Shown here: positions 49,260 through 59,220 of the stretch, one piece after another
How positions within the stretch are numbered: the first letter of the stretch is position 1
Layout: each line of letters opens with the position of its first letter
Origin: Sympetrum striolatum
Taxonomy: Eukaryota > Arthropoda > Insecta > Odonata > Libellulidae
DNA length: 64,000 bases
Direction of reading: 5' to 3'
NCBI GenBank assembly: GCA_947579665.1
Contig: CANPUZ010000054.1
Coordinates: forward strand, 372,001 to 436,000
The notes under the pieces: generated by a model
Databases searched by the model: none
Seen by the model: the letters and a program-made list of their open reading frames with translations, nothing else
Told to the model about the DNA's origin: nothing
Translations under genes and position numbers: made by a program

Positions 49260-49584
49260 TATAAGGACTACGACTTATAATTTGCCTTGCACTGGGGCCC
49301 TATAGACCCCAGTGCCAGGCAAACTGGTAACATTCCAGTGCGATGATTGCTACGTTCTAATGACAGTTGAATAACCACTTCGTTTTAAATTCGTTACATG
49401 TGAAGCTAGCGAAATATAACGTAGAAATATCATAATATGGTACGGAAATTGAACTAATTATTATTTTAATTCTATTTGTGTAGTAAGAGTTTTAATTATT
49501 GAAATGTTTTATGTCTTTTTTACGGCTTGGCGGCGGGGCCCATAAGTTGACGGGGCCCTACGCGAATGCCTAAAAACGGCCCTG
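49260..49584. mobile_element. Remnant of a transposon with a CAGGGCCG-type end
   Basis: Reverse complement of the right end starts CAGGGCCGTTTTTAGGCAT and continues with repeated gggcccc motifs, in the style of hAT-family ends. No matching left end or 8 bp duplication was found, so the element is truncated or my left border is wrong. No coding capacity. Confidence 0.4.
49281..49323. repeat. Inverted repeat with ~18 bp arms
   Basis: tttgccttgcactggggccc and the reverse complement of accccagtgccaggcaaa agree at all but about one or two positions, with a centre of a few bases (tatag). It is probably part of the hAT-like remnant whose right end is at 49584. Confidence 0.75.
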
Positions 49585-50742
49585 AGCATTTGGTACTGAA
49601 AATGATGTAATGTCAATTTGGCGGGCTATTGCCAGCGTGCAGAAAAAGCAAACACTTATTCTTATCGCCAAATAATATCTCCGTTTGCTATAGATAATTC
49701 AGTGATTGGCAGAAGAGTGGTCTCTTTTGATGGTACGTGATGCAGGCACGAAGAGAAATGGTTACCAATGAATCGGCAGTTCACTTTTCCTCGAAATAAC
49801 GACTCTTGCGAAATCTCCGACCAAATGGCGTGATCTCAATTGGGACTCTTATCTCTATATTTGAAAACCTTTGCTGTATCATCCGAGGCAAGACAAATAT
49901 CGTAATTCTCCATTATCACTTGGTGGTGGCGAAGAAAAATAATTCCAGGTTAACTATTAAATTTGTTGAACTAAATCTATGAAAATATGAAAAAGATACG
50001 ATGTAAAGAGGACACAAATATTCAGACTCGTTTAAGAGATACCTCGTGGCAGATTATTCAGTATTCATCAATTGATCGTAATTAAGCTCTCAAATCCACG
50101 ATTGCATCAGCTTCGAAAACGACACTCGACTGACCCGGTCGTGCATAATCCATCGTGGCCTTGAGGAGTCGTGCACGACCTGGTTTCTCACTTGGTCGAG
50201 TGTAGAGGTGGTCGTGTACTTGACTCCGTGAGGACACGGCATTTCAGACTGTTTAAACAAGGTGGATGACGTTTTGCGGATAATTATAGTCACGTTGTTT
50301 ATATTTGTTTCAAATAAGCTCATTTCTCCGCTGAGAATAAATTGGCAGTTCAGTTAGTTCGTATTTTGAAGCGCAATGACTAACAACGAAACAGATCAAA
50401 TTAATTCAAACAAACAATGCGTTTTTTTATAAACATAAGTTGTCATAAACACACACGTAAGGTGAAATAAATATATGATTTAGTGAAAATAATAAGTTCG
50501 ATAAATTAGTAAGTCGCACGTACTACATCCATGTACGTACAAAGGGTAATAATACGAATAAGCGAATACGCGTCATTTTCCTTATCTCCTCTCATTCAAT
50601 TTAGAATCGTAGTTAGAGTTGAGAATCTTCGCCTCGAATACTTTGACAAAAGAATGTAGAGGAATTGAGATTGATATAACACGGGGAAAATTCACCATCT
50701 TTTGAAAAATAAAAGGGTTTCATTAAAGATGTGAAACTCTAA
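49585..50742. other. No gene supported
   Basis: A 77-codon minus frame (50323-50090) in a less AT-rich patch has no recognisable motif; the rest is AT-rich. Confidence 0.5.
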
Positions 50743-50746
50743 TTAA

Positions 50747-52262
50747 CCCTTAATTAGTGGCGTGGGGTCGATATGACCCCAGGCTTCGTGTTTACTTCGT
50801 TAACACACACAAACTAATTAAGATATTTCAACAAATTCTTCGTTTTGTAAAGATGTTCGCTATTTTATGATTAACTGAGAATTTCGTCAACTTCAAGCAA
50901 TAAAAAGTATGCAATTTGAGCAGTGTTACGAAGTTTACAAAAATGAATTTAAATAATTATCTACGTTATTTAATAAATTTTAAGCGCCTATACTTAGAAC
51001 TAAGTCATTGCTAAGTAAAACAAAATTAATGTACACCATGTCACGCATACCAAGTGAAACATATTAATTTCCAAATCATAAGTATTCACGAATATTTTTA
51101 AGATTTTACCGAATATTTTTCGAACGCATCTAAAATGTTAAAAATGCTCCTAGAGATCACGAAATGCTTTACTAATGCTCACCGAGCAAATCTGAGTTCC
51201 TATATTCCCAATATAGAAACAAAGAGCTACGCAATAAAACCGAAATAAAAAATTATAAAAAATAATTTGCTATTAATCGTTGGTACCCCTGCTATGTGAA
51301 GATATTTATTTATTAATCGAAACCTTAAATAGGCATAGGTGGTAGTCATATCGTGGGGGGAAGGATATTACATTATCTGCCTGGTATTCACACTAGTCGG
51401 GAGGAAAGGCAGTACGTAATATATATATAACTATACAATATACAAAATTCTTCAAAATTTACAACAATCATACATAATTTAAAATATTACAGTAATATTG
51501 CAATATTATAAAAATCGCAACTTTACGGCAAAATCACTAAACCCTTTTAATTTTATTCCTAAATATATCATAAGAAGGGGGGAAAGGTTCTAAAAATTTT
51601 CCAGGTAAATTGTTCCATTCTACCATTCCTTAATAGGCTGGGCATAGGTTTAGAAATGTTAATTAGGAACAAATTGTTTAAAATACGATTTACACGCCCA
51701 ATATTTCGCCTGATAAATAAATATTTTTAAAGTAACACTTTTATCGGTTTGTAACACTGATAAGGATTGATTTCACGATTTTCAAAGTATCACTTTTCGT
51801 TTTCAGAATCAAAGACGCCTAAACTGAAACTCTCATAAAAAAATTCGAAAATTTATTTTCCCCCAAATTTTGACTTTTTTTGCGGAAGGAGTGAAATTAA
51901 TTTTCATTATTTTCCGACAGATGGCATTTATAACATATTGTAATTTTGCTAAAGATATTAAAATAATAAACCTACTATAACACATTCCAAAAGATTAATA
52001 TTAACAAATAATAGGATAAATCATAATTATATATGTAACTTCAATTTTGGTACACGTTTAAACATTTTATTAATTGATAATTAAAGAGATAAAGATATTT
52101 CGTTCAAAAATTTAAATAATTTTTTTAAAGAATTATTTATAAACTATTATCAATTTAATCAGTTGAATTACCGTTGAAAGAGGTCTTAAAAATTCAGAGA
52201 ATTTTGGGGTCATTTTCACCCCACGCGAATAATTACGTCACTTTGACCAGACTAATTAAGGG
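50747..52262. mobile_element. piggyBac-like inverted-repeat element, 1.5 kb, non-autonomous
   Basis: The left end CCCTTAATTAGT is exactly the inverse of the right end actaattaaggg. Further in, the left has cgtggggtc gatat gacccc and the right ggggtc attttcaccccacg, again inverted copies. TTAA lies directly outside the left end (50743-50746); the right flank reads ttgc, so one half of a TTAA duplication may have mutated. CCCT-type ends with TTAA targets are typical of piggyBac. The interior has no transposase but carries a LINE tail, so it is a composite. Confidence 0.65.
51537..51626 (-). pseudogene. C-terminal tail of a LINE ORF2, nested in the piggyBac-like element
   Basis: Minus strand reads VEWNNLPGKFLEPFPPSYDI then FRNKIKRV and a stop. 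'WN.LP....' followed by 'FK.KL' or similar and a stop is how many jockey/CR1-type ORF2 proteins end. Upstream frames contain stops, so only about 30 residues remain. A TAAATAAATA-like run at 51,305-51,318 could be the LINE's 3' tail in this orientation. Confidence 0.55.
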
Positions 52263-52659
52263 TTGCAGTCACGAACAATAAAATGCAAAACTATGAAAAT
52301 TGCGCATTATTATGGAATAGACGCCTCGCACACAATATCACTACCATTCGTATATCAATCGGATAAGAGGAAGTCTCAGATGGGTAGAATGTAAAACCTA
52401 TCAGCAGCTATTCCCAACGCAAATATAAATAAATATTTATCATTGAAGCTTGGGACGAGTGCCATAAAAACAAAATTTAGGGAATTTTCACTTTCATGTG
52501 AGAATACGAAAAATATATTAAATCTTACATCTACTTTCCTGGAACCGAACAGTACCTTAGCTGAAATATCTATCATATATAGACGTATTTTCGTATATAC
52601 CTATATAAGTGATCAAAATTCCAACCGTGTTCCACAAATGCCACTTGAAAATATTACGG
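52263..52659. other. AT-rich DNA, nothing recognised
   Basis: Overlapping opposite frames of 66-75 codons (52376-52670) without motif. Confidence 0.45.
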
Positions 52660-53420
52660 CGTATCGGTGATAGCGTGTAACCGCTAAAAAGATGCGATTT
52701 TGAACCTAAGGATCATGGGTTCGATTCCAGAAGGCCCCAGAATCACGATTTTTTCCAAAAGGGGTCTTTGCGGGTAATTCAGAAATTTTTTTAGGTACTA
52801 CCCGCCAAATAAAAGTGTTGAAATTCGAGGGATCGCTGGAAGCCGTGTATTTCGAACGAAAACTTCAAAAATATATTCTTAGGTTATCATTGGTTCAGCG
52901 CTAGGTCAGGGCAACTTTTCTCCTATTTAAAGAAATTGCGAAGATTTTCCTAAATTTTTTGAATCCCTTCCCGATAACATGGAAACTTAAAACCCAGCAT
53001 GTGAATAGAGATATATATTTTATGTACGCTGTTCATCGTTTCCCTGATGATCCTTGGTTCGATTCCAGAGCGCCATTCACATTCTACTATACGCTGCAAA
53101 TGGGGATAATAGATTCTTATTGTGGGTTCATTCCGGCATGACATTGAATTCAAACTTTGGATTAAAAAAGTTTTATTCCTACCAGGTCGTTTAATGTACT
53201 CACATCCTCCAAAAGGCCTTGGGTTCGACACTAGGCGACTCTACTTTTTCAAATTAATTATAATTCCTTTACCTAGAAGGTGGAAATCATATGGCGAGGC
53301 ATGTGAACCGAAGTAATGAATGTTTCATAAACACTTTATCTCGTACCTTATGATCATTGGTTCGACGCTGGGGCACAATTCGTATTCTACCAAATATTTC
53401 AAGTGAGGAATACAGAATTA
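52660..53420 (+). repeat. Array of five tRNA-like monomers, ~165 bp spacing
   Basis: B-box-like blocks lie at 52721 (ggttcgattccag), 52894 (ggttcagcgctag), 53059 (ggttcgattccag), 53225 (ggttcgacactag) and 53362 (ggttcgacgctgg, counted from its tcga). Spacings are about 174, 164, 166 and 137 bp. The first has a tRNA-like layout: A-box-like tagcgtgtaaccg at 52671-52683, then ttttgaacctaaggatcatg, then the B-box-like block. T-stem pairing is incomplete and no mature tRNA can be folded by eye. On the opposite strand an in-phase 'GIEPR' peptide motif arises, which I treat as a by-product of the B-box. Confidence 0.7.
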
Positions 53421-53714
53421 AGTTTGAGGACCTACTCCGATATTGTATCAACTTGAAATTTGTATCATCCATATGCTTAATTAATTACTCCATAAGCAAC
53501 TTTTACTACTAATAACAAACAAGTAAGACGCGTAATTGGCTCTTGATCTTTGTCGTACTTATTAGTTAGTATTTAGAATATCTATTGGACGCATTAACAT
53601 TTTTCTTCGTTGCCATGGCGCAATTCGGATCCGAGCAGATTTTCGGAAACGCAGCTTATCTGAAGGAATTCTCCGAAGCGAGATAACAGGTGTCCATCGA
53701 TACGGCGAGCACCG

Positions 53715-53873
53715 TATAAAAGGCGTGTTGGTGATAGAAGAGTCCTCATTGACAGGAGAAATATTGGAGTCAGTACCCCAATTGCTTGCGGATCAGCGTC
53801 TCACCGAAAGGGCAATTGAGACTTCTTACCGAGGATTCCAGCGTGCTTCCTCTTCAAGCATCGTCGCCAGAAG
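53715..53873 (+). promoter_or_regulatory. TATA-type RNA polymerase II promoter with a possible noncoding first exon
   Basis: A full TATA box, TATAAAAGG (53715-53723), lies in a less AT-rich block that starts near 53,600. About 33 bp after its first base comes an initiator-like TCATT (53746-53750), the normal spacing for insect core promoters. The transcript region that would follow has no ATG for about 125 bp. It then meets AAG|GTCAGT at 53871-53879, an acceptable 5' splice site. The picture is a promoter with an untranslated first exon of ~125 nt on the plus strand. No downstream coding exon was identified within the window. It could also be chance or a transposon promoter. Confidence 0.4.
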
Positions 53874-53879
53874 GTCAGT

Positions 53880-55334
53880 CTTCCATCAATTCATTCTTTT
53901 ACCATTAATTCACGCATTCAATACGATTAAATTACACTTCAATCATGCTTCTAACACACTGCTGTGGAATACGAAGCGGTGATATTAACATCTTATTGTA
54001 AGTTGAGGAAGCAGGGGATGACGGGGCGGAATGAAGTTCATCGTTTTTCGGAGTTAAATAAATGTTTCATATGAGCGGCAATCAGGATAAATAGACCAAC
54101 ATTTTATTTATCAACTACGGCATCCATGTTAGTCTTGTTTTCTCGAGCGTTGTTGTGCGAGGTTTCCGTTGTGAGATTTTTTTACTATCGAATTTGAACT
54201 ATTGAAGTTTTTGTAACCAAGGAAAGGTATACATACCTGATACCTTTAAGATATAGTTAGTGAACTCATAAAGTGCGTATAATTGTTTTGGTTACTTGTT
54301 TTAAACGTTTGTATACGTATCTTCAAAGAATGACTTTACTTGCGGGTAGTACCATCCGCAACGTTGTTAGCTATTATCAATTTCTCAGATATATTTCTTA
54401 AGAGACTACTCCAACTCTATCTGTTCGCAAACCCAAAGCAACGTCTGCTGTAAGAGCCTTGGGATTCTAAAAAGTAGCTGATGAGGCTGTCCTAGAGTTT
54501 GAATTTTGCGAATAGGCTTACGAAAAGGACACATTCATTTAAGACTGTAGTTAAACCTTTATAGCAACTTAAAACAAGATAAATATAGAGTAGCCTTATC
54601 TTTTACTTGTTTTAATTGCTCTTGTAGTTACTTATCTTTACCGCCCCATTCTGTAGCCGGGGTACAACAGGCAAAAGGACAACTTTTCTTATAAATAAAA
54701 TAAAACTATTGGCCTTACGTTTTCTTACGATATAATTGTATTTTTGTAATTACAAAACTACAATGTGTTCACAGAAAAAATGCAGCTTCCTCATTAACCC
54801 TTTTGTGCCTTCAAAACGTATTTTCAACTAGGTTCCTTGTTCTTCCCCGGGTTCCCTAGTATTATTGCAGCGAATGTTTAGCAGAGAAAAGTCACTTCAA
54901 CTACAACGTCCGAAACTATACAAAATAAAGCAAATTCATTGTGAACTCACAATTTTCATGAATAATCACATTTATGAGGACAAAAACGTTCAATAGTAAT
55001 TGACTAATATCGTCAAAATAAAACCGGAGATTGATGTTAATTTAACAGCTTGAATAAATTCTTTGAGCACTTTCCGAAAATGAGATCTTAGAATGGTTAA
55101 ATCGATGATAACTATATAACAAGAGATCTATTGAACGATATTTTTCACATTAATAAGTATTTGCGAGTGAATAATATTAGCAACTGAATAACTAAATATC
55201 TGTAAATAAATGTTGCAAACCAAAAACCATAGCAAAGATAAAAAGTAAAGGTGTTTAAGACAATACATAAAAGGTATACGAAGAGTGTTGGTAGATTGTT
55301 AAGCAGGTTTTGTGGGAGAAAAAAGAGTATGACA
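53880..55334. other. AT-rich DNA, nothing recognised (possible intron)
   Basis: No coding pattern. If the 53.7 kb promoter is real this would be the start of its first intron. Confidence 0.4.
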
Positions 55335-55336
55335 TA

Positions 55337-55832
55337 CAGGGTGTCCGTGATAAACATATAATAACACAAAATGTGATAACTTGAGAAGTAATTGAGATAT
55401 TTATTAGCAGTTTGCTTCTACTTGTCACTCAAAATGCTTTCTATATTTGCTTGATTATGACGCACCATTATGCAACAAATGTATGGAATTTCTTTTGATA
55501 ATCAGTTCCCAAATCGCTTGATTGGTATTCCATCGATTGCCACTTGAAACCCAGACATAAGGCCACTTTTCTGTGGGTGTTTATCCAGAATCAAGTGTCA
55601 CAGACACCAGTTGGTGATCTACCAGAACTGTGTCATTGAATTCCTTCATTTATTGTAAATTTAACGCCTGCAAAACACTTGGAGGGAGTAAAATACAGAT
55701 TAGATGTCTTCCTAATGGTGCACACATCGAGGTGTATTACCATACTTCTAGAAACAAACCGCTAGTAAATATCTTAATTAACTCTCAAGTTATTACATTT
55801 TGTAATATTATACGTTTAAACCTGACATCCTG
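55337..55832 (+). mobile_element. Tc1/mariner-superfamily remnant flanked by TA
   Basis: The left end CAGGGTGTCCGTGATAAACA and the right end in reverse complement CAGGATGTCAGGTTTAAACG agree at 13 of 20 positions. TA is present just outside both (55335-55336 and 55833-55834). Inside, one plus frame reads FDNQFPNRLIGIPSIAT, a stop, then NPDIRPLFCGCL. This is the region where DDE_3/mariner-type transposases have '..FP.RWIGR.GPI.WP.RSPDL.PLDFFLWG'. Further on it reads KIQIRCLPNGAHIEVYY, resembling the C-terminus. The first catalytic Asp and the DNA-binding domain are gone. It is an internally deleted, inactivated copy. Confidence 0.65.
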
Positions 55833-55834
55833 TA

Positions 55835-56735
55835 TTTTCAATTATAAAGATTTGCAGTTTTTGAGCTTTCCTAGAATCGGAGGTGACTCGAATTCAAGTG
55901 CGTGTAATATTTGAAATTGCCATCACATCATTTTAATGAAATTTTATCAGAGAAAAGTTACTTAAACTACAACTTCTTAAGCTACAACTGAGCTTCATGC
56001 CAAACGGCATTCCTTTGATAAGCACACATTTCTGTACAATTGGCGTCTTGACGAATTTCGGAAAACTAAGAAACCATTTTTCCTGATTCCATCGAAGTAT
56101 ATCGTTAATATTGAGCGACAAACAAGAAATATTTGTATTAAATTGCAATTAAATTACTCCGCAGATATTGAGAAATCATCACGAAATCCACAAAACGATT
56201 ACGACTTCACTTCTACAAATATCACATTTTTAAGAACTTTAAGTAGACCTTGAACAATTATGGTGAACAGGTTTGAGGATTCAACTCCACTTTTTTTCCG
56301 CTTTCGTAGCACGGTTCTTTAAAATTTTAATCGTCATAAAAAAAGAAATACCGTTTACGTTGTAGAACGCCATTTCAAAAGTAATTCGAATTTTGTTAGA
56401 ATTTTACGTGTGTCAAACCGAAAACTACTATAATATCATCTTAAATAGGCAATAGATCAAATTCACTTCCTGTAAAAACCATTTACAACACTTTGCGATG
56501 ACTATTTTTCGATATTATTCATTAAAACTGTAAATATAAGTGACGTAACAAATTATCCTCAAAAACATTCACGATTTCACAATAACACACATTATCGTCA
56601 AATTTTAACCTTCAACTTAAAGATAAACAACACTTGCTCCAATACTCTGCGAGATTGCGACACAAAAACCGTTCCTAAAGTTGGGCTACACAAATTGTGC
56701 TAATCTCTATAATATGTATGAGTTAAAGTTGCTTA
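55835..56735. other. AT-rich DNA containing one member of a repeat pair (56,040-56,130)
   Basis: Apart from the block described with 59,125-59,220, no gene or element is recognised. Confidence 0.5.
56040..56130 (-). repeat. Short dispersed repeat, copy 1
   Basis: gaatttcggaaaactaagaa, tttttcctgattccatcgaa and cgttaatattgagcgac parallel 59,125-59,220 block by block. On the minus strand both copies read a similar peptide (here NINDILRWNQEKWFLSFPKF), suggesting a coding ancestor of unknown type. Confidence 0.55.
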
Positions 56736-56739
56736 TGAA

Positions 56740-57190
56740 AGCAATATGAAATGTATTTATAATCTTTATTCACATGCCAAGTTCCAAGTTTCTATATTAA
56801 TGGGAAGCGATTCAAAAAAAATTTAAAATCGTAGCGATTTCTAATTTTAGAGACGCCTGGTGTCAAACCCAGAACCTATTGGCAGCTCTTCATCCACATT
56901 ATGACTTGTTAGGACCTGATCTTATTTAATGCATAGTTTGTAGACGATATCATGCCGGGAAGTATATAAAATTGGTTTCCTTTATCTCCCTAAGAAATGC
57001 ATTGAGGAATGTAAATGGCTCTCTGGAATCGAACCAAGGACATTCAGAGAAACGTACAATAGCGTTCATAGAATAGATTCACTATCTCTATGTACATGCC
57101 GAGTTTTAAGTTTCTATGTCATCGGGAAGGGATTTTTTTATCTTTAAAATCGTCGCAATACATTTTAAATGAGAGAAATACTAAGCTAGG
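56740..57190 (-). repeat. Two tRNA-like monomers of the ~165 bp family
   Basis: Reverse-orientation B-box-like blocks gtgtcaaacccagaac (tcaa at 56873) and ggaatcgaaccaagga (tcga at 57029), 156 bp apart. The linker has the blocks found in the other arrays: ttcacatgcc, agtttctat, gggaagcgattc or gggaagggatt, and atcgt.gcaat. Confidence 0.6.
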
Positions 57191-57685
57191 AAGAAGGCAA
57201 TATTGCAGGCCTTTTCTTTAGGCGATTGGGTACTGTAACAATGCCTTCAGCATACATTTATGCTTCTGCTGTTTATATTGATTCAAAATTATAAAACGTC
57301 TAGCAAGAAAGAGCTAAACATGATCACGAAACTAGAGGAAGGTTGTCCTCCAACGCACAGAATGACCCTAACAGCCAGGAGCTTCGAGGTAATGGCTCTT
57401 AAAGGCTCACTATTTTAAATAACTTTAAAAAATTCGCTTCGTAAAATATATTATAGTTTAGATGAATTCATTAATGAAAATAATACATACCTGTGTATTC
57501 GCGTTTTCTTTTGTATAGCATCTGAATGAATTGTAATGATGTTATGTCATGTATGTCAGTGTTTTTTCCATTTACGCTATGCATTGCTTAGCAATGGAAT
57601 ACACTTATTTGTTTTTATGATCCAGTAAAATTATTATTATTATTATAATTATTATTGAAATACAACAAGCATTGTTCACTAAGAT
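57191..57685. other. AT-rich DNA, nothing recognised
   Basis: Includes a short ATT/TTA run (57,633-57,655). No frame with a motif. Confidence 0.5.
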
Positions 57686-58010
57686 TACACAAAATCATTC
57701 GACACAATCTGGGATTCAGCGCTCATTCACAGACTCCAACTAACTAAAATTATACAAAGGTTTTCACATGGCGGAGCAATGCAAAGAAAAATACAGGGAA
57801 CATTATCCAACAAATACAACAGGCGTACCACAAGGAGCAGTATTAAGCCAAACACTTCGGACAAATGGAAAGTCAAGCCATCGAAGAGCGCCTACTATCG
57901 CCGAGACGGCTACTCAGTATCACGAAAAACCCTTTTTCGAAATTCCAAATTTCAAGTCGATAAAAAGTTCTCACTAGGGTTACAAATTTACTCGAAAAAA
58001 TTTTAATCAA
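57686..58010 (+). pseudogene. Jockey-like reverse-transcriptase fragment with an internal deletion
   Basis: Around 57,690-57,745 the frames read an F(D)TIWD..L-like block (HSTQSGIQRSFTDS in one frame). From 57,795 one frame gives GTLSNKYN and another gives TTGVPQGAVLSQTL. The latter is the G.PQG..LSP.L motif of LINE polymerases, with Pro replaced by Gln. Directly after it comes DKWKVKPSKSAYY and then FQVDKKFSLGLQIYSKKF. These correspond to the region normally found beyond the catalytic FADD box ('W.IK.NP.K', 'YLG..LDKKL'). The FADD box and roughly 80-100 residues are missing, so the copy was internally deleted as well as frameshifted. Confidence 0.6.
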
Positions 58011-59124
58011 ATCGAAAAATATTTAGGTCTCCCGCAAAGGGCCCACAGTTTGATTTTTCTTTTCTAAAACGTAGATTTTTATATTTTTTAAAGCAAATAC
58101 AAAGCAAATTTTGGTTTCCAAGTAAAAAAAACCTTAATATTTTATTAAATACACATATTTTTCAAATTGCAACCCATCCATTTGATTATTTTCGATTATT
58201 TTGTTTATGGTATAGGAATTGTACAGGGATTTGAAAAGGCGTTAATGTTACACGAGAGAGATCATTTTTTATATAGTTAATTAACATTCTAAACTTTATA
58301 TTTTTGTCCTTGAAAACAAAATTAAAAACGTCATTTCCGCTGAGCGAAGTTTATTAGTTTGCATACCCTCCAGGATACTTTCATATGATACCTTGACACA
58401 TTCATCGTCACTCATGATAGAGGTCGATCAATAAAAGGTCGAAAATCGACATTTAACGCTGATTTTCCCGTTAAAGCTACCCTAAGACGAGTTTTATTTC
58501 GTGCATAGCTTTATATTTACTCATTTTTCTTTCAATATAATGTACCACTGGTCTAGCTTACACTTTAGTAAGTAGTTTAAAGCAATCCGTGTGTCTTTAT
58601 CACCATTGGATACAGAGATATACCGTTCAATATGATGCGAGGTCGAAAATCCAAGATGGCGACTTTTGTTTAAATATTTCGGCATGTTGCCCAATTGGGA
58701 TTTTTTGGGATTTTGCTTTTGGCTGTTCAAAGAACATCTCCATCAATTTTCAGCTCGTTAAACCAAAAAAGATAAGTTGAGCCCTTTCTTGCCTAAAATG
58801 CCTCCACTTTGAGTGACGCTGTGAGCGCATGCGAGGGGCGTGAGTCTTCCTTTCTTTCAATGAAGGCGGACAACAGTTGTCAAATCACATATATTTATCC
58901 AAAAAAATATTTGTTTTAACCGAACTAGAATTGTTTTGCAATTTTAAAGTTTCTTGCCGAAATTTCGAGGCAAAATTTCTCACAAAAGATAGTATATGAT
59001 TAGGAAAGACAATTATATCTGTAATGCGGGTGTCCCACTTTTGCCGGGTTTTACATTTCTACCAGAAAAAAAGACAATACGACCCACCCCAACCAAGATC
59101 CGTAAGATTTTTGTATATTTTGTG
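58011..59124. other. AT-rich DNA, nothing recognised
   Basis: Frames at 58,521-58,780 on both strands are without motif. A small GC-rich patch lies at 58,815-58,850. Confidence 0.5.
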
Positions 59125-59220
59125 AATTTTGGCGAATTTTGTAGAACTGAGAATCCATTTTCCTTGATTCAAACCTACTAAATCTTTAATATTAAGCAAT
59201 ATATATACTTCTTTGCCAAT
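59125..59220 (-). repeat. Short dispersed repeat, copy 2
   Basis: gaattttggcgaattttgta, attttccttgattcaaacct and ctttaatattaagcaa match the copy at 56,040-56,130. The minus-strand peptide NIKDLVGLNQGKWILSSTKF resembles that of copy 1 at about half of its positions. Confidence 0.55.

Noticed and set aside
52660..52745. A functional tRNA gene
   Set aside because: A- and B-box-like blocks are present, but the T-stem pairs poorly and no seven-base-pair acceptor stem can be found, and the same sequence recurs as a repeat.
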